A stretch of 64,000 nt of DNA from Leptospira sp. WS58.C1 (GTDB lineage Bacteria > Spirochaetota > Leptospiria > Leptospirales > Leptospiraceae): positions 1,960,001-2,024,000 of the forward strand of contig NZ_CP162137.1 in assembly GCF_040833995.1 (NCBI RefSeq), written 5' to 3'. Within the stretch, counting starts at the first letter, position 1. Every line of letters starts with the position of its first letter. The translations under genes were made by a program, and so were the position numbers. Shown one piece after another: positions 1-10,837 of the stretch. A model generated the notes under the pieces. That model did not search any database, was not told the origin of the DNA, and worked only from the letters and a program-made list of their open reading frames with translations.

Positions 1-424
1 TACCTATATAGATCATTATGGGATCAATAGAGCGGTTCTAGAAGGTATATTGAAATGTTATAGAAAGGGTTCCCAAGGTCCGATAGAAAATACGGGAAGA
101 AAACTTCTGCTCTTAATCGACGGAAACTATAATTTTTCCAAATACAAGGAATCGGAAGAGGTAAAACGCCAGTCTTATTATTATAAAAAAGGAGATTCCA
201 GGATCGCAAGTATCGCGGCCGCATCCATAATCGCAAAAGTAAAACGGGATCGTTTTATGAAAGCAATCGCTTCCAAGTTCCCCGGTTACGGATTCGAAAC
301 GCATAAAGGATACGGCAGCGCGGGACATGAACAAGCAATCCGGGATCTGGGACTAGCAAGAATCCACAGAAGATCTTTTACGAAAAAATTCCATGTTTCC
401 CATCCCTCCCCCCAATCCGATTGA
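1..424 (+). CDS. rnhB: Ribonuclease HII, C-terminal part (5'-truncated)
   Basis: RNase HII cleaves the RNA strand of RNA-DNA hybrids and starts removal of single ribonucleotides from DNA. The reading frame is open from base 2 with no start in the window, so the N-terminus with the first acidic residues lies upstream. What remains shows the family signatures LLLIDGN (catalytic Asp) and SIAAASIIAKVKRDR (second catalytic Asp region), then the usual GYGFETHKGYG segment. The TTG at 50 is only an internal codon, because the homology runs upstream of it. The end overlaps the next gene by about 30 bases, which suggests translational coupling. Confidence 0.93.
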   Translation, partial: TYIDHYGINRAVLEGILKCYRKGSQGPIENTGRKLLLLIDGNYNFSKYKESEEVKRQSYYYKKGDSRIASIAAASIIAKVKRDRFMKAIASKFPGYGFETHKGYGSAGHEQAIRDLGLARIHRRSFTKKFHVSHPSPQSD

Positions 425-1199
425 TAAAAACCAAAATCCTCAGGTCCGTAAAACGGATCGAGTCCCGGAATCCCATAAAATATCCTTTTTTATAGATTCT
501 TCCAACAAGATCCAAAACCCGGAACTATTCGAAGGGGAATCCAAGGATGCTCCATTTTTTAGGGTTTGGGTAAAAGAAGGTACGAGGGATGGAAAGGCAA
601 AACTTGTTTGGAACGGAGAAACATTCGAAGCGGAAACTAAAACCAGCCTTCTCACAGGGGAACAATTACTTTTATCTCGAACCTTATCCGGTACTAACTC
701 CGAGTGGAAAATACAAGAAAGGAAACTAACGTTAGAAGAAGGTGATTCCAAAATATTCTCTCCCTTGGAAAAAGGACTCACAGGGGTTTTGGAGAAAGTA
801 CTACATAAAGAAGAAGGTCCCATCTCGGAAGATAGTATTCTGGCTTTCTTGAAGAGTTATTTTCCACATTTCGAATGGAAATCCGAGACTCCTTATTTCG
901 AGTGGGAATGGGAGGGAGGAAATGCGGAAGGGTATTTGGGTGGAACCGATCCGGGGCGAATATTTGTGCTCTTTATGGAGACTAAAGAAGACGGCCCGAG
1001 TCTTTACAGATTCCATTGGAAAAAAGAAGACGCGTCGGACCTGATTCTAACCGCTATTTATACTAGTTCTAAATTGTACTTGCATATAGGTCGGAATCGT
1101 AAAAAATTTATGCAGTTCTTAGAAGAATCGGGAGTTAGATTCCAAGAACTCAGGATACAATATAAGCCCTCTTTACAGAGAAGGGAATGGACTGCGTGA
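393..1199 (+). CDS. FliK-like (YlqG-type) protein of unknown role
   Basis: A 268-residue soluble protein without signal peptide or membrane segment. I see no catalytic motif. The N-terminus is polar and proline-rich; the C-terminal half (about 150-260) alternates hydrophobic and charged residues and ends in a basic segment. Placed between rnhB and a small FlhB-C-like gene, it holds the position of Bacillus ylqG, whose product is related to the FliK C-terminal domain. The call therefore rests mainly on gene order. The ATG at 393 overlaps rnhB, and the TGA overlaps the next start. It may also be a Leptospira-specific protein. Confidence 0.6.
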   Translation: MFPIPPPNPIDKNQNPQVRKTDRVPESHKISFFIDSSNKIQNPELFEGESKDAPFFRVWVKEGTRDGKAKLVWNGETFEAETKTSLLTGEQLLLSRTLSGTNSEWKIQERKLTLEEGDSKIFSPLEKGLTGVLEKVLHKEEGPISEDSILAFLKSYFPHFEWKSETPYFEWEWEGGNAEGYLGGTDPGRIFVLFMETKEDGPSLYRFHWKKEDASDLILTAIYTSSKLYLHIGRNRKKFMQFLEESGVRFQELRIQYKPSLQRREWTA

Positions 1200-1465
1200 A
1201 ATTCGGAATCGCCCTTAAGTTTACACCGGAAGAAAATAAAGGCCCCAAAATCCTAGCCAAAGGAGAAGGTCTTTTAGGTGAAAAGATCAAGGGTGTGGCA
1301 AAGAGACACGGGGTTCCTATAGTGGAGGATGCTCCTTTGGCCGAGGCACTTTCTCCGATACCGGTAGGTCATGAAATACCGGAAAATTTATACAGAGCGG
1401 TTGCGGGTGTTTTTGCTTTCGTACTAAACCAAAAAGCGGAAGCAACAAGGGAATTTGAAAAATGA
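1196..1465 (+). CDS. FlhB C-terminal-domain-like small protein (FhlB/YlqH type)
   Basis: About 89 residues that resemble only the cytoplasmic C-terminal domain of FlhB/YscU, the export-substrate switch of flagellar and type III secretion systems. Matching segments are the start (FGIALKF), [22 protein letters not shown] and the end ([13 protein letters not shown]). The NPTH autocleavage motif of full FlhB is absent, as in stand-alone FlhB-like proteins. GTG at 1196 is preferred because it overlaps the upstream stop (GTGA) and AGAGAAGGG lies at a suitable distance; an ATG at 1187 is the alternative. It overlaps the next gene as ATGA. Confidence 0.75.
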   Translation: MKFGIALKFTPEENKGPKILAKGEGLLGEKIKGVAKRHGVPIVEDAPLAEALSPIPVGHEIPENLYRAVAGVFAFVLNQKAEATREFEK

Positions 1466-2646
1466 AAAAATTGAACGTGTCCGAATTGAAGCCGGGTATG
1501 AGATTCACAAAACCCGTTTATCTGGACAAAGAAAATCTGTTCATCACTTCCAATACTCCGATCACTGATTCGGATCTGGAACGTTTGAAAAGATTCGGGA
1601 TTACCGAGGTATTGACCCACGGAGACATCCTAGTGATAGATGTGGATCCGGAAAGATTGGAAACCCAATTGGAGGATTTTATCATCAGTACCATCGTAGA
1701 CGAGGATCTTCTTCCTTTAAAAGGGATCTACGATAACCTAAATCGAATTAAGGTACAATTTTCCAACCTATACAAAAACACATTCGCACTTGTTCAGGAT
1801 GTTTATAGAAAAGTTGCAGACGATAAGGTATTCGATTTCGGTCCTGTGAGAGAACAAGGCGAGACATTGGCGGACTTTGTTAGAACCCATAATAATCTTT
1901 CTTACCTGATCCTCGGAATGAATAATCCGGGGTATTATCTATATAACCAGATCACTACATCCACATTCTATGCTTTGATTATAGGAAAACTTCTGGACTT
2001 CTCCCGTCCTAAGATGGTGGATCTTGCGATCTCTTGTTTGGTAGCGGATGTGGGAATGACAAAGGTTCCCGCAACCATCTCCGAAAAAACGGACCAACTC
2101 ACGGACGAAGAATATAAATCCATCTTAAAACATACGATCATAGGGTATCAAGTCCTTACCCAGAGAATCAAAATTAAAAATAGTTTGGCGGTAGTAGCAC
2201 TCCAACATCACGAACGTTTTGATGGAAAGGGGTATCCTCAAAAGATTGCGGCAACTGCAATTGAGGAAAATGCGAGGATCTATGCGATTGCGGATAATTT
2301 TTCCGCTCTTATCACAAACAGACCCCACAGGCAGAGAGTCCTTCCACACGAGGCAATCAAGTCTATGATCAGTATGGATGTGGGTAAGTTCGATCTCAAG
2401 ATCGTAAGAACATTCTTAAACCAGGTTTCCTTATATCCGGTAGGTTCCTGCGTGGAACTTTCCGACAAAAGAGTAGGGATCGTTCTTGCCGCCAACGCGG
2501 ACAAACCCTTACGTCCTTCGATCCGTATTATAAAAGACGAATATGGGACTTTCGTGCGAAATCTTATCCTAGTGGATCTGGTAAAAGAAAATCATTTATT
2601 TATCGTGAAGGCATTAGATCTCCAGGAAGCTACCTCGAACTCTTAA
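1462..2646 (+). CDS. HD-GYP-type domain protein with degenerate metal site
   Basis: 394 residues. The first 55 or so form a small domain ([15 protein letters not shown]) often seen before HD-GYP domains. An HD-GYP-like domain follows at about 140-310. HD-GYP enzymes hydrolyse cyclic di-[14 protein letters not shown] is intact at 249-259 and KHTIIG is kept, but the HD doublet is A195-D196, the following Lys is Met199, and the first metal-binding His aligns with a Gln. The protein is therefore probably not an active phosphodiesterase and may bind nucleotide or act as a scaffold. It is translationally coupled to the FlhB-like gene, which hints at a motility link. Confidence 0.85.
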   Translation: MKKLNVSELKPGMRFTKPVYLDKENLFITSNTPITDSDLERLKRFGITEVLTHGDILVIDVDPERLETQLEDFIISTIVDEDLLPLKGIYDNLNRIKVQFSNLYKNTFALVQDVYRKVADDKVFDFGPVREQGETLADFVRTHNNLSYLILGMNNPGYYLYNQITTSTFYALIIGKLLDFSRPKMVDLAISCLVADVGMTKVPATISEKTDQLTDEEYKSILKHTIIGYQVLTQRIKIKNSLAVVALQHHERFDGKGYPQKIAATAIEENARIYAIADNFSALITNRPHRQRVLPHEAIKSMISMDVGKFDLKIVRTFLNQVSLYPVGSCVELSDKRVGIVLAANADKPLRPSIRIIKDEYGTFVRNLILVDLVKENHLFIVKALDLQEATSNS

Positions 2647-2717
2647 TTTTTTAAGAATAGACTACCTTTAGATCCAAAATATTCTCTCCATTCTTCTTTT
2701 TCGAAACATGTCTCCGT

Positions 2718-3077
2718 ATGGGACCCGTCTCCAAATATAAAGTACGAAAAGGAAAAGAAGGAGAGGATCTCGCCGTCGAATTACTTCTTAAGCAAGGTCA
2801 TAGAATTTTAGAAAGGAATTTCCGGATCAAAAAGGGAGAAATCGACATAATTAGTGAGAAAGAAAACGTCCTATATTTTACGGAAGTGAAGTACTGGGCC
2901 AAAATTTCGCCGATTCATCCTTTGGAAATATTCCACCCGGCTAAGATGAAAAAAATGAAAACGGCAGCCGAGTATTATTTGAGTAAAAACGTTTCGTTTA
3001 GAGATCATTTTGTCTCCTTCTCCTTGGCCCTTATTACCGAAAAAAGGGAACTGAAATATTATCTTAATCTATTCTAA
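2718..3077 (+). CDS. YraN/UPF0102 family endonuclease-like protein
   Basis: 119 residues. The sequence follows the YraN pattern: GKEGEDLAVELLLKQGHRILERNF, then KGEIDIIS and TEVKYW, which correspond to the E, D and ExK positions of a restriction-endonuclease-like fold. The biological role of the family is not established. It is usual for yraN to lie near rnhB and comM, as here. The ATG at 2718 is the first in frame, 71 bases after the HD-GYP-type gene. The length is typical. Confidence 0.88.
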   Translation: MGPVSKYKVRKGKEGEDLAVELLLKQGHRILERNFRIKKGEIDIISEKENVLYFTEVKYWAKISPIHPLEIFHPAKMKKMKTAAEYYLSKNVSFRDHFVSFSLALITEKRELKYYLNLF

Positions 3078-3145
3078 AACCATCGTTAAGCGATTTCAAA
3101 AACGAGTCGATTTTCGAATTGTCTGCGGGTTCTCAAGGATGAGGA

Positions 3146-3369
<224 letters not shown>

Positions 3370-3399
3370 CCACAAAAATAAAACCGTCGAAAGAACAAG

Positions 3400-4935
3400 T
3401 TAGGTTACGGCCCTGTTTTCCGGAGACCATCCGGAATTCAGGAAAACAAGGGCCTCCTCCAAATTCCTCAAAAGTACTTCTTTAGAACCTTCCAAATCCG
3501 CAATCGTCCTTGCCACTTTTCTAAAATGGGCCACCTTACGAATGCTGAATTTATGTATATCGACAGCTTTCCAAAAATAAACTTCGCACTCCCTGGAAAG
3601 AGGGATCATTCTTTCTACTTCTTCTCCTCTTAATTTTCCGTTGTAGAGTTTCCCTGTTTCTCTGAATAGTCTACTACGTTGTATGTCCGAAGCGGTTTGG
3701 ATGGAGTCCCGGATGGATTTTAAATTAATAGAAACCTTCTTCTCATCCGTATGGATCGCAAAACCCAAATGGTAAAATATTTCGATCCGATCCAAAAACG
3801 GTCCGTTAAAAGGAGATTGGTAATTTCGAATACTGGAAACACTGCAGTTACATTCCTTTATTAAGCTTTGGTAATATCCGCAAGGACAAGGATTGGTCGC
3901 TCCTATAAATAAAAAAGAAGCTGGGTAGGTGATCGATCCTTTTATTCGTGAGATCGTAATTTTACCTTCTTCCATCGGTTCCCGTAACGCCTGTAAGTTT
4001 CGAGAATTGAATTCAGAAAGTTCATCTAAGAATAAGATCCCATTTCCAGCTAGGGAAACTTCACCCATTCTCAGGCTGCTTGATCCTCCGACCAAAGCAA
4101 TATCGGATGTAGTATGATGTGGCGTCCTAAAAGGTCTTTCCACTTCCGTATCGGACAAGTTCTCTTGTAAAGATCGAATGCCTAATAGTTCAATTCCTTC
4201 CTTCTCCTGGATCTTGGGAAGAAATCCATACGCCAATTTTGCTAGCATTGTTTTTCCTGCACCCGGAGGGCCTGACAATAAACAATGATGAAATCCGGCG
4301 CTTGCAATTTGAATCGCTCGTATGGCAGGCAATTGGCTTTTATGAAATTCTGATTTCCAAGCAAGGACTTCGGATCTGATCTTTATACTTCCTCTTGGTT
4401 CCGGCTTGATCTCTCCTTTGGCTAAAGAGACTAAATCTTTCAGATGAGAGATCGTATAGATCGGAAATTTTCCGATTAGGGAAGCTTCCTTTCGATTTTC
4501 AAAAGGTACAACTGCCGCGGAAAAACCTAAATTTTCCAATCCGGAAAGTATAGGAAGGATCCCTTTTAGAGGTTTAACGGTTCCATCCAGTCCTAATTCT
4601 CCCAAGAAAAGGAATTGTTCTAGTTTTTCGGAAGGTGGCAATTGTTCCGTTAGGTGTAAGATCCCTGCTGCAATCGGAAGATCTAAGTATGTCCCTTCTT
4701 TTTTTCTGCCGGCAGGCGCTAAATGAACCAGAATATTCTGTAGAGTGTATTCGAATCCACTATTCTCTATAGCGATCCTGATCCTATCGGTGGATTCTTT
4801 GATAGAAGGGCTCGGAAGTCCAGTGATCTGGAACCTGGGTATCCCTCTTTTTATGTTGATCTCAACAGAAACCGGAAAGGGAAGAATTCCCTCAAGGGAA
4901 GCTCCCCAAAATTTGGTCAGTTTGTATGTCTCCAT
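3400..4935 (-). CDS. comM: ComM/YifB family AAA+ ATPase
   Basis: 511 residues, the family's usual length. ComM is a hexameric helicase that promotes branch migration in natural transformation in some bacteria; in others the function is unknown. The N-terminal Lon-like domain (GASLEGILPFPVSVEINIKRGIPRFQITGLP) is followed by the Mg-chelatase-type AAA+ domain with Walker A GPPGAGKT and Walker B GILFLDELSEF, and a cysteine cluster near NPCPCGYY...CNCS typical of the family. The C-terminal Mg-chelatase domain is intact. It faces the rightward 65-residue gene and is divergent from the 5018 gene. Confidence 0.95.
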   Translation of the reverse strand: METYKLTKFWGASLEGILPFPVSVEINIKRGIPRFQITGLPSPSIKESTDRIRIAIENSGFEYTLQNILVHLAPAGRKKEGTYLDLPIAAGILHLTEQLPPSEKLEQFLFLGELGLDGTVKPLKGILPILSGLENLGFSAAVVPFENRKEASLIGKFPIYTISHLKDLVSLAKGEIKPEPRGSIKIRSEVLAWKSEFHKSQLPAIRAIQIASAGFHHCLLSGPPGAGKTMLAKLAYGFLPKIQEKEGIELLGIRSLQENLSDTEVERPFRTPHHTTSDIALVGGSSSLRMGEVSLAGNGILFLDELSEFNSRNLQALREPMEEGKITISRIKGSITYPASFLFIGATNPCPCGYYQSLIKECNCSVSSIRNYQSPFNGPFLDRIEIFYHLGFAIHTDEKKVSINLKSIRDSIQTASDIQRSRLFRETGKLYNGKLRGEEVERMIPLSRECEVYFWKAVDIHKFSIRKVAHFRKVARTIADLEGSKEVLLRNLEEALVFLNSGWSPENRAVT

Positions 4936-5017
4936 AACCTGGACAGGTGCGGAAAAATTCGGGCCTCGCGCTTTTTTTCTAAAAACTAGTTTATCACTTC
5001 CGGACCTTCAGTAAGTT

Positions 5018-5392
5018 ATGCATGAAATGGTGCGATTCTTCGCTTTTTTATTGGCTCTATTTACCTTACAGTGCGGGGCCAGACTGATCAAAAAAGAGAA
5101 GTTATCCGAGATCAACGAGCATTACCAGGATAAGATATATAGTCTCAAAAAAGACACAAAAGTCTCCGCAACCGAAACTTTTAAGAAGGGAATGTTGGTC
5201 CGAATCTACATCGAATCGACTCCGTCCCTAATAAAAGTGAAATGTTTCCCCGCTGACCAAAAAAGGGAACATGCTATCGGCAGGCTGATCGCTTATCAGG
5301 TAAACGAAGATCTAGAGAAAAAAACCATCAGTATAGAGGATTTGGATAAGATCGTTGCAAATGAGCTCACGGAATATAAAAAGAAAAAGTAG
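5018..5392 (+). CDS. Putative lipoprotein upstream of LysM/M23 peptidase
   Basis: 124 residues. The N-terminus is a hydrophobic export signal ([17 protein letters not shown]) with a cysteine where a lipobox would be; Gln at -1 is not standard, but spirochete lipoboxes are relaxed. The mature part is highly charged and has no domain I know. ATG at 5018 or at 5027 could be the start. It overlaps the next gene. It could be an outer-membrane or periplasmic accessory factor of the nearby secretion operon, but a terminator separates the two units, so this is only contextual. Confidence 0.7.
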   Translation: MHEMVRFFAFLLALFTLQCGARLIKKEKLSEINEHYQDKIYSLKKDTKVSATETFKKGMLVRIYIESTPSLIKVKCFPADQKREHAIGRLIAYQVNEDLEKKTISIEDLDKIVANELTEYKKKK

Positions 5393-6374
5393 CCGTCGTT
5401 CCCCCCTAGGTTCAAGAAGGCATCCCGATGCGGCCGATATTAAATATGTGAAACGGACGATTCTTTACCTTCCCATTCTATCCGCCATACTTACCTCGTC
5501 TTTATCGGCCGATCCGCTCAAGAATTACGAAAACGCGATCAACGATTACGCGAATAAAGACTCCTCCTTCTTTACGGACAAGGAAGAACGTAAGATCAAA
5601 CAATTATTCTCTCAATCACCTCAAGAATGGGAAGAGGATAAGTATTCTTCGCTTAGTTATCATAAGGACAAATCCAATCTGGAACTTCCTTCTTTTATCA
5701 GTATCAATCCTATCGTTTCTTCCAAGATCGTTAGCCAAAGCGGCTTTATTATAAAATCCTATATCGTAAAACCTAAGGATACTTTATTCCGGATCGCTAA
5801 ATCCTTAAAGACCACTGCGGCTAAAATTTCTGAGGCAAACGGTTTAAATAAGGGTTCCGTTCTAAAAGTAGGACAAAGTTTAAGTGTTCCTGTTAAAGTG
5901 GGAAATGCTTCCCGCCAAAAAATAGAATACAAAAGAGTATTCATCACCCCTGTCTTAGGCGCTAGATTTTCGTCCAGATATGGTAAAAGAAAAGATCCAT
6001 TCCACACAGGAGGAGGCGGTTTCCATACCGGCATAGATATGGCTGGCCCTCAAGGAGCACCCATTTTAGCTTCTGCAGAAGGTGTGGTAAGTTTTGCCGG
6101 AGTCAACGGCGGTTACGGGAATTCCGTCATCATAGATCATCCAAACGGTTATAGGACCATGTATGCACATTGTGCTAAAATTACGGTGGAAGAGGGAACG
6201 AAAGTGAGAGCAGGGACGGTCATAGGTGCCGTAGGTCGTACAGGCTCTGCCACAGGTTCCCATCTCCATTTTGAGGTGTTCTATAACGGAAAAAGGATCA
6301 ATCCTGAGGTGGCACTTAGGAAGACCTTAAAAATTGTTACCAACCTGGACCCAGGTAAAGTAGCAAAACTTTAA
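5361..6374 (+). CDS. LysM plus M23 peptidase (cell-wall endopeptidase)
   Basis: About 337 residues from the ATG at 5361, overlapping the upstream gene by 32 bases. A basic N-terminus and a hydrophobic segment ([18 protein letters not shown]) indicate export. A LysM peptidoglycan-binding domain follows ([16 protein letters not shown]...[10 protein letters not shown]), then a C-terminal M23 zinc peptidase domain with HTGIDMA (first His and Asp ligands), YAHC and HLHFEV. The zinc residues are present, so an active endopeptidase or an EnvC-like role is plausible. A strong terminator follows at once. Confidence 0.93.
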   Translation: MSSRNIKRKSSRRSPLGSRRHPDAADIKYVKRTILYLPILSAILTSSLSADPLKNYENAINDYANKDSSFFTDKEERKIKQLFSQSPQEWEEDKYSSLSYHKDKSNLELPSFISINPIVSSKIVSQSGFIIKSYIVKPKDTLFRIAKSLKTTAAKISEANGLNKGSVLKVGQSLSVPVKVGNASRQKIEYKRVFITPVLGARFSSRYGKRKDPFHTGGGGFHTGIDMAGPQGAPILASAEGVVSFAGVNGGYGNSVIIDHPNGYRTMYAHCAKITVEEGTKVRAGTVIGAVGRTGSATGSHLHFEVFYNGKRINPEVALRKTLKIVTNLDPGKVAKL

Positions 6375-6386
6375 GCGATCATCTTT

Positions 6387-6425
6387 CAAAAAGCCGGTCC
6401 ATTTTTTTTGGATCCGGCTTTTTTA
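6387..6425 (+). terminator. Rho-independent terminator after M23 peptidase
   Basis: AAAAGCCGG pairs with CCGGCTTTT across an A/T-rich loop and ends in a run of T. It lies 13 bases after the peptidase stop and before gspC, so the secretion operon probably starts at its own promoter between here and 6458. Confidence 0.85.
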
Positions 6426-6457
6426 GAATGATTCCGTGAAAATATCCGAAGGGCGCA

Positions 6458-7351
6458 ATGAACGCAATTTTTATCGAATTCAGAAAACATACATTCTATG
6501 TTCTGATCCCCGTTGTGATATTTTTTTCCTTCTCTCTGGCATATCTTTGTAGAGGGATACTTCTACTTTTTCTGACCCCGAATGTACAGACAGGTTCCTC
6601 CACTGCCGCTCCGAGAAGACCCGTAGCTGAAAATTCTATTACTATTGAAATAGCCAAAGAGATGGTAACAGGTTCCTTGTTTAGGGGAAGTTTAGCACCT
6701 CCTCCCGGAGAAGTTGCTGCAGGTGCAGATGGAACTCCTGGCGCTCCTCCAGATACCGGAGAAGGTGAAGAAATGAGAGTCACCGGAACACTAAGCGGCC
6801 ACTGGAGTTTTGCCCGAGTCACTATTTTAGAAAAAGGGAAACAAAACGCGGAAGAATTCGCAATGGGGGAAGCGGTAGGTGGATACAAAGTAAAATCCAT
6901 TCTACTGAACCATGTAGTTTTGGAAAAAGGAGGCCAATCTCTCAAAGTGGAGATCGGCCAAACACCGGGAGAAGCCAGAGCCAAACTGGGAGCACAGGCA
7001 GATATTCCGGGAGGACCGCCTGCCGCGGATACAGTCCGTAAAATTCTGTCCAGACAGGACGTGAATCGGAAATTAGCGAACGTAGCCGAACTTTATAAGG
7101 GAAAATTCGGTCCTTATTTGGAAAATAACACCATCGCCGGTTACAAAATTTACAGTATAGGCAGCGATCATATTTTTTATTCTCTTGGTGCTAGGACCGG
7201 AGACGTGGTGCGGCGGGTAAACGGAATGCCTTTAAACGATACGGTAAAAATGATGGAGATATGGAATTCCTTAAAAACGGCCGATAAAGTATCCGTAGAC
7301 GTAGAGAGAATGGGCAAGATATTGTCCTATGAATTCATCATCCGGAATTAA
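6458..7351 (+). CDS. gspC: Type II secretion protein GspC
   Basis: 297 residues. GspC is an inner-membrane protein linking the inner assembly platform to the GspD secretin. A single membrane segment (about 15-38) is followed by a Pro/Gly-rich linker (about 77-108), the homology region ([22 protein letters not shown]...[17 protein letters not shown]) and a C-terminal PDZ-like domain ([23 protein letters not shown]). It is the first gene of the secretion operon, directly before gspD with 7 bases between. The call combines topology, domain order and position. Confidence 0.85.
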   Translation: MNAIFIEFRKHTFYVLIPVVIFFSFSLAYLCRGILLLFLTPNVQTGSSTAAPRRPVAENSITIEIAKEMVTGSLFRGSLAPPPGEVAAGADGTPGAPPDTGEGEEMRVTGTLSGHWSFARVTILEKGKQNAEEFAMGEAVGGYKVKSILLNHVVLEKGGQSLKVEIGQTPGEARAKLGAQADIPGGPPAADTVRKILSRQDVNRKLANVAELYKGKFGPYLENNTIAGYKIYSIGSDHIFYSLGARTGDVVRRVNGMPLNDTVKMMEIWNSLKTADKVSVDVERMGKILSYEFIIRN

Positions 7352-7358
7352 AGATTAA

Positions 7359-9149
7359 ATGCGCAAAACAGATTTACGATCCAGATATTTGAGAAACGCG
7401 GCATTCGCGTTCTTACTTCTTCTTTCGGTGAACGAAGGTTTACTCTCCCAAGCTTCCAAAAAGGGAAGTAAAAGAAATACTGCCCCGGTAGCTGAGGATA
7501 CAAAGGAAAAGACCTTTTTCGCCAACTGGAGAGATACCGAACTGAATGATTTTCTAAAAGGGATGAGCGCGATCCTTAAGAAAAACATTCTTTTGGATGA
7601 AAGTTTAAAAGGTAAGAAGATCACGATCATCTCCCAAAAAGAGATCCCTGTCAAAAACGCATTTCCGTTTATGAAGGCAGTTTTGGAATCTATGGGATTT
7701 GCGATCGTAGAAGAAGTGGATCTGATCACAATCGTAAAACTAAAGGATGCACTTGCCAGATCTCCTTACGTTCGTGTGGGTAAGGAACCGATCCCGGAAA
7801 CGGAAGCTCTGGATAACCGGATCATCACCCAGATCATTCCGGTGGAAAATGTAAAACCGGAAGAATTGGAACCGATCTTAAAAAGATTAACTTCTCCTAA
7901 TACCGATATTATCGTTTATAGAAATACGAATACAATCGTACTTTCCGGTTCTACTGCCGACATCAATAAACTACTCACTTTAGTAAACGAGTTGGATGTA
8001 AGACCGGATGAAACCGCTCCCGGAGCAGTAGCCTCTGCCGGTGATGTTCATATTTATACATTAGAATTCAGTGAAGCGGAGAAAATTGCTGCGACTCTGA
8101 TCAAGTTGGATAATCCTATGGTAGGAGATCTCCCTGTTGCGAGCGGCGCTCCCGGCGCACCACCTCCTCCTGCTCCGAAGGTGGAAAAGATCAAAGCTGT
8201 CGCTCATAAGGAATCCAACTCGGTCATCGTTACTGCAACCGAAGCGGAATGGAATGAGATCCGCAAAATTATCCGAGTTCTGGATTCCGCAAGAAAGCAA
8301 GTGTTGTTGGAAGTATTGATCGTGGAACTTTCTTCCACGGATACCAACGACTTCGGTATCGACTGGAGATTCCAGGGACAAGGTCCTTATAGCCAGTTCA
8401 ACTCCGGACTTGCCAAAGAAGGAAATATCATCAACTCCAGCGGTAGGATCAACCCGAACCTGAACACGTTATCCGGCTTCTCTCTTGGTTTCGTACAAGC
8501 GGGAGCACAACAGATCTTAGGTATCTTAAGCGCCAATCAAGGAAACGAGAACTTTAACGTATTATCCGCACCTCAAGTATTGACCTTGGACAACCAAGAA
8601 GCGGAGATCAACGTTGGGCAGGACGTTCCGGTCCGAACCCAAAGCCGTAACGCAGGATTGGGTGGAGCAAACGCAGTAACTGTGGACAACTACGAATATC
8701 GTCCAACCGGTATTAAGTTAAAGTTCACCCCCCATGTGAATAAGAATAACCGTATCACTTTGGATCTTTTACAAGAGATCAAGAACATTGCCTCCATCGC
8801 ACTTGCAGGGGGAAACCCTACCTTCAACAGAAGGGAAGTGAAAACAACGATCACTATCGACAATAGACAAACCATCGTGATCGGAGGTTTGATCTCCAAT
8901 GATAAACAAAAACGTCTGATCAAGATCCCTCTTCTCGGAGATATTCCCTATTTGGGATGGATTTTCCGTAGGACTACCGAACAGTTAAAAAAGACCAATT
9001 TGATGGTTTTTATCACTCCACATATCTTGGATAATCGTGAACTTGCTGATAAGATGACAGTTAAGAAAAAACTACAGCAAGAAAGATATGAAATTGAAAG
9101 GGAAAGGGTTCTAAACAAGGAAGCCACCATCAAGGAACGCGGAGAATAA
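7359..9149 (+). CDS. gspD: Type II secretion secretin GspD
   Basis: 596 residues, slightly shorter than usual. Multimers of this outer-membrane protein form the exit channel. A signal sequence is followed by the N0 domain ([37 protein letters not shown]), several KH-like N domains, and the C-terminal secretin domain with [25 protein letters not shown], the [23 protein letters not shown] segment and [12 protein letters not shown]. The C-terminal tail is basic and helical. No separate pilotin is evident in the operon. Confidence 0.97.
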   Translation: MRKTDLRSRYLRNAAFAFLLLLSVNEGLLSQASKKGSKRNTAPVAEDTKEKTFFANWRDTELNDFLKGMSAILKKNILLDESLKGKKITIISQKEIPVKNAFPFMKAVLESMGFAIVEEVDLITIVKLKDALARSPYVRVGKEPIPETEALDNRIITQIIPVENVKPEELEPILKRLTSPNTDIIVYRNTNTIVLSGSTADINKLLTLVNELDVRPDETAPGAVASAGDVHIYTLEFSEAEKIAATLIKLDNPMVGDLPVASGAPGAPPPPAPKVEKIKAVAHKESNSVIVTATEAEWNEIRKIIRVLDSARKQVLLEVLIVELSSTDTNDFGIDWRFQGQGPYSQFNSGLAKEGNIINSSGRINPNLNTLSGFSLGFVQAGAQQILGILSANQGNENFNVLSAPQVLTLDNQEAEINVGQDVPVRTQSRNAGLGGANAVTVDNYEYRPTGIKLKFTPHVNKNNRITLDLLQEIKNIASIALAGGNPTFNRREVKTTITIDNRQTIVIGGLISNDKQKRLIKIPLLGDIPYLGWIFRRTTEQLKKTNLMVFITPHILDNRELADKMTVKKKLQQERYEIERERVLNKEATIKERGE

Positions 9150-9152
9150 ACA

Positions 9153-10826
9153 GTGAAAACTCTAGGTGATATTCTCGTAGAAGACGGGGTCATATCCGCC
9201 AAGGATCTGGAAGACTCTCTCAAACTACAAAAAAAGAATCATTTACCCCTAGGACATATTCTTCAGAAAAAAGGGATCGCCGGAGAAGTAGACGTTCTCA
9301 AGGCGATGGCTAGGCTTTACAAAATGGAATTCCGGGAAAAACTGGAATTCAAGGGAATGGAGGAAGTTTACGACCGTATTCCTCTTAAGCTCATCCAAAA
9401 AAGTAAAATAGTCCCTTTCGAACTAAATAAAAAAAACGTAAAAGTAGCGGTGTCCGATCCTACGGATCTTCACCCAATGGACGACGTACGTACTGCATTA
9501 AGAGAATTTAAAGTAGAATTCATACTTGCCCCTGAACCCGAGGTGATGAGACTCATCCACTCTCAGTTCGACAATACCTCCGCAGCCGCGAAAGATATGT
9601 TGAATGAAATGGAAGGCAGCTTCTCGGAACTCGCGGAAGGTTTCGATAACGAAACGATAGATCTTTCTGACGATGCGCCTATCATAAAAATGGTGAACGT
9701 CATCCTATCCCAAGCGGTAAACGAAAGAGCTTCGGATATTCACGTAGAACCTTATGAAAAAAGTCTAGTAGTTCGATACAGGATAGACGGTATTCTTCAT
9801 AACGTATTGACCCCTCCGAAGTCTTATCATGCAGGGATCACATCCCGTATTAAGATCATGTCCAACTTGAACATTGCGGAGAACAGATTACCTCAGGACG
9901 GTAGGATCAAACTTAGACTTGCGGGAAAGGATGTGGATATCCGGGTTTCCACAATTCCTTGTCAGTTCGGAGAACGTATCGTTATGCGTCTCTTAAATAA
10001 AACGGATCAGAAATATTCTTTGGAATCCATGGGTTTTTATCCGGAACTGATCAAAACTCTGCGAACTCTGATTTATGAACCCCACGGTATTATCTTAGTA
10101 ACGGGTCCTACGGGATCGGGAAAATCCACCACATTATATTCCGCTTTGACCGAGCTGAATACGGAAGAAAGAAACATCATTACTTGTGAAGACCCGGTGG
10201 AATACCAGATAGACGGCGTTTCCCAAATGCAAATGCAGGAAAAAATCGGGCTTACATTTGCAACGGGACTTAGAGCAATACTACGTCAGGACCCGGACGT
10301 AATTATGGTGGGGGAGATCCGGGACGAAGAAACTGCAAGGATTGCCATCCAAGCCTCCTTAACAGGTCACTTGGTATTCTCTACTTTACACACCAATGAT
10401 GCGGCATCTGCGGCGACTAGACTAGTGGATATGGGCATCGAGCCTTATCTAATCACATCCACTGTTTTAGGATTTATGGCCCAAAGGCTTGTAAGAACTA
10501 TATGCAAAGAATGTAAAACTTCCTATAAACCTACTCCTCAAGAATTGGAGTCTATCGGTATTTCCAAAAAGGATCTAAAGGGTGGAGTTTTGTATAAAGG
10601 GAAAGGTTGTTCTCATTGTATGAACACCGGATTTAAAGGAAGAACAGGAGTTTACGAACTTCTGATCATAGATAGTAAGATCAAAAATGCTATCTTGGCC
10701 GGATCTGATACGAATAGGATCAACGATGTTGCCTTAGAGAGCGGATTCGCTACAATGAGAGATTACGGCATCCGAAAAGTATTGGATGGGATCACCACCC
10801 CGGATGAAGTTCTAAGGGTTACTTAA
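9153..10826 (+). CDS. gspE: Type II secretion ATPase GspE
   Basis: 557 residues. GspE is the cytoplasmic hexameric ATPase that powers pseudopilus assembly. The start is GTG, 3 bases after the gspD stop. The N-terminal N1E domain is followed by the Walker A motif GPTGSGKST at 318-326, the Asp box, Walker B ([16 protein letters not shown]) and the His box ([14 protein letters not shown]). The zinc-binding loop typical of GspE is complete: C451-x2-C454 and C486-x2-C489. All the residues expected for ATP hydrolysis are visible. Confidence 0.97.
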   Translation: MKTLGDILVEDGVISAKDLEDSLKLQKKNHLPLGHILQKKGIAGEVDVLKAMARLYKMEFREKLEFKGMEEVYDRIPLKLIQKSKIVPFELNKKNVKVAVSDPTDLHPMDDVRTALREFKVEFILAPEPEVMRLIHSQFDNTSAAAKDMLNEMEGSFSELAEGFDNETIDLSDDAPIIKMVNVILSQAVNERASDIHVEPYEKSLVVRYRIDGILHNVLTPPKSYHAGITSRIKIMSNLNIAENRLPQDGRIKLRLAGKDVDIRVSTIPCQFGERIVMRLLNKTDQKYSLESMGFYPELIKTLRTLIYEPHGIILVTGPTGSGKSTTLYSALTELNTEERNIITCEDPVEYQIDGVSQMQMQEKIGLTFATGLRAILRQDPDVIMVGEIRDEETARIAIQASLTGHLVFSTLHTNDAASAATRLVDMGIEPYLITSTVLGFMAQRLVRTICKECKTSYKPTPQELESIGISKKDLKGGVLYKGKGCSHCMNTGFKGRTGVYELLIIDSKIKNAILAGSDTNRINDVALESGFATMRDYGIRKVLDGITTPDEVLRVT

Positions 10827-10837
10827 GTTTTCCTTCG

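Noticed and set aside
6496..6984. 162-residue antisense frame
   Set aside because: It overlaps gspC in full and has a Ser/Pro-rich composition that comes from the opposite strand.
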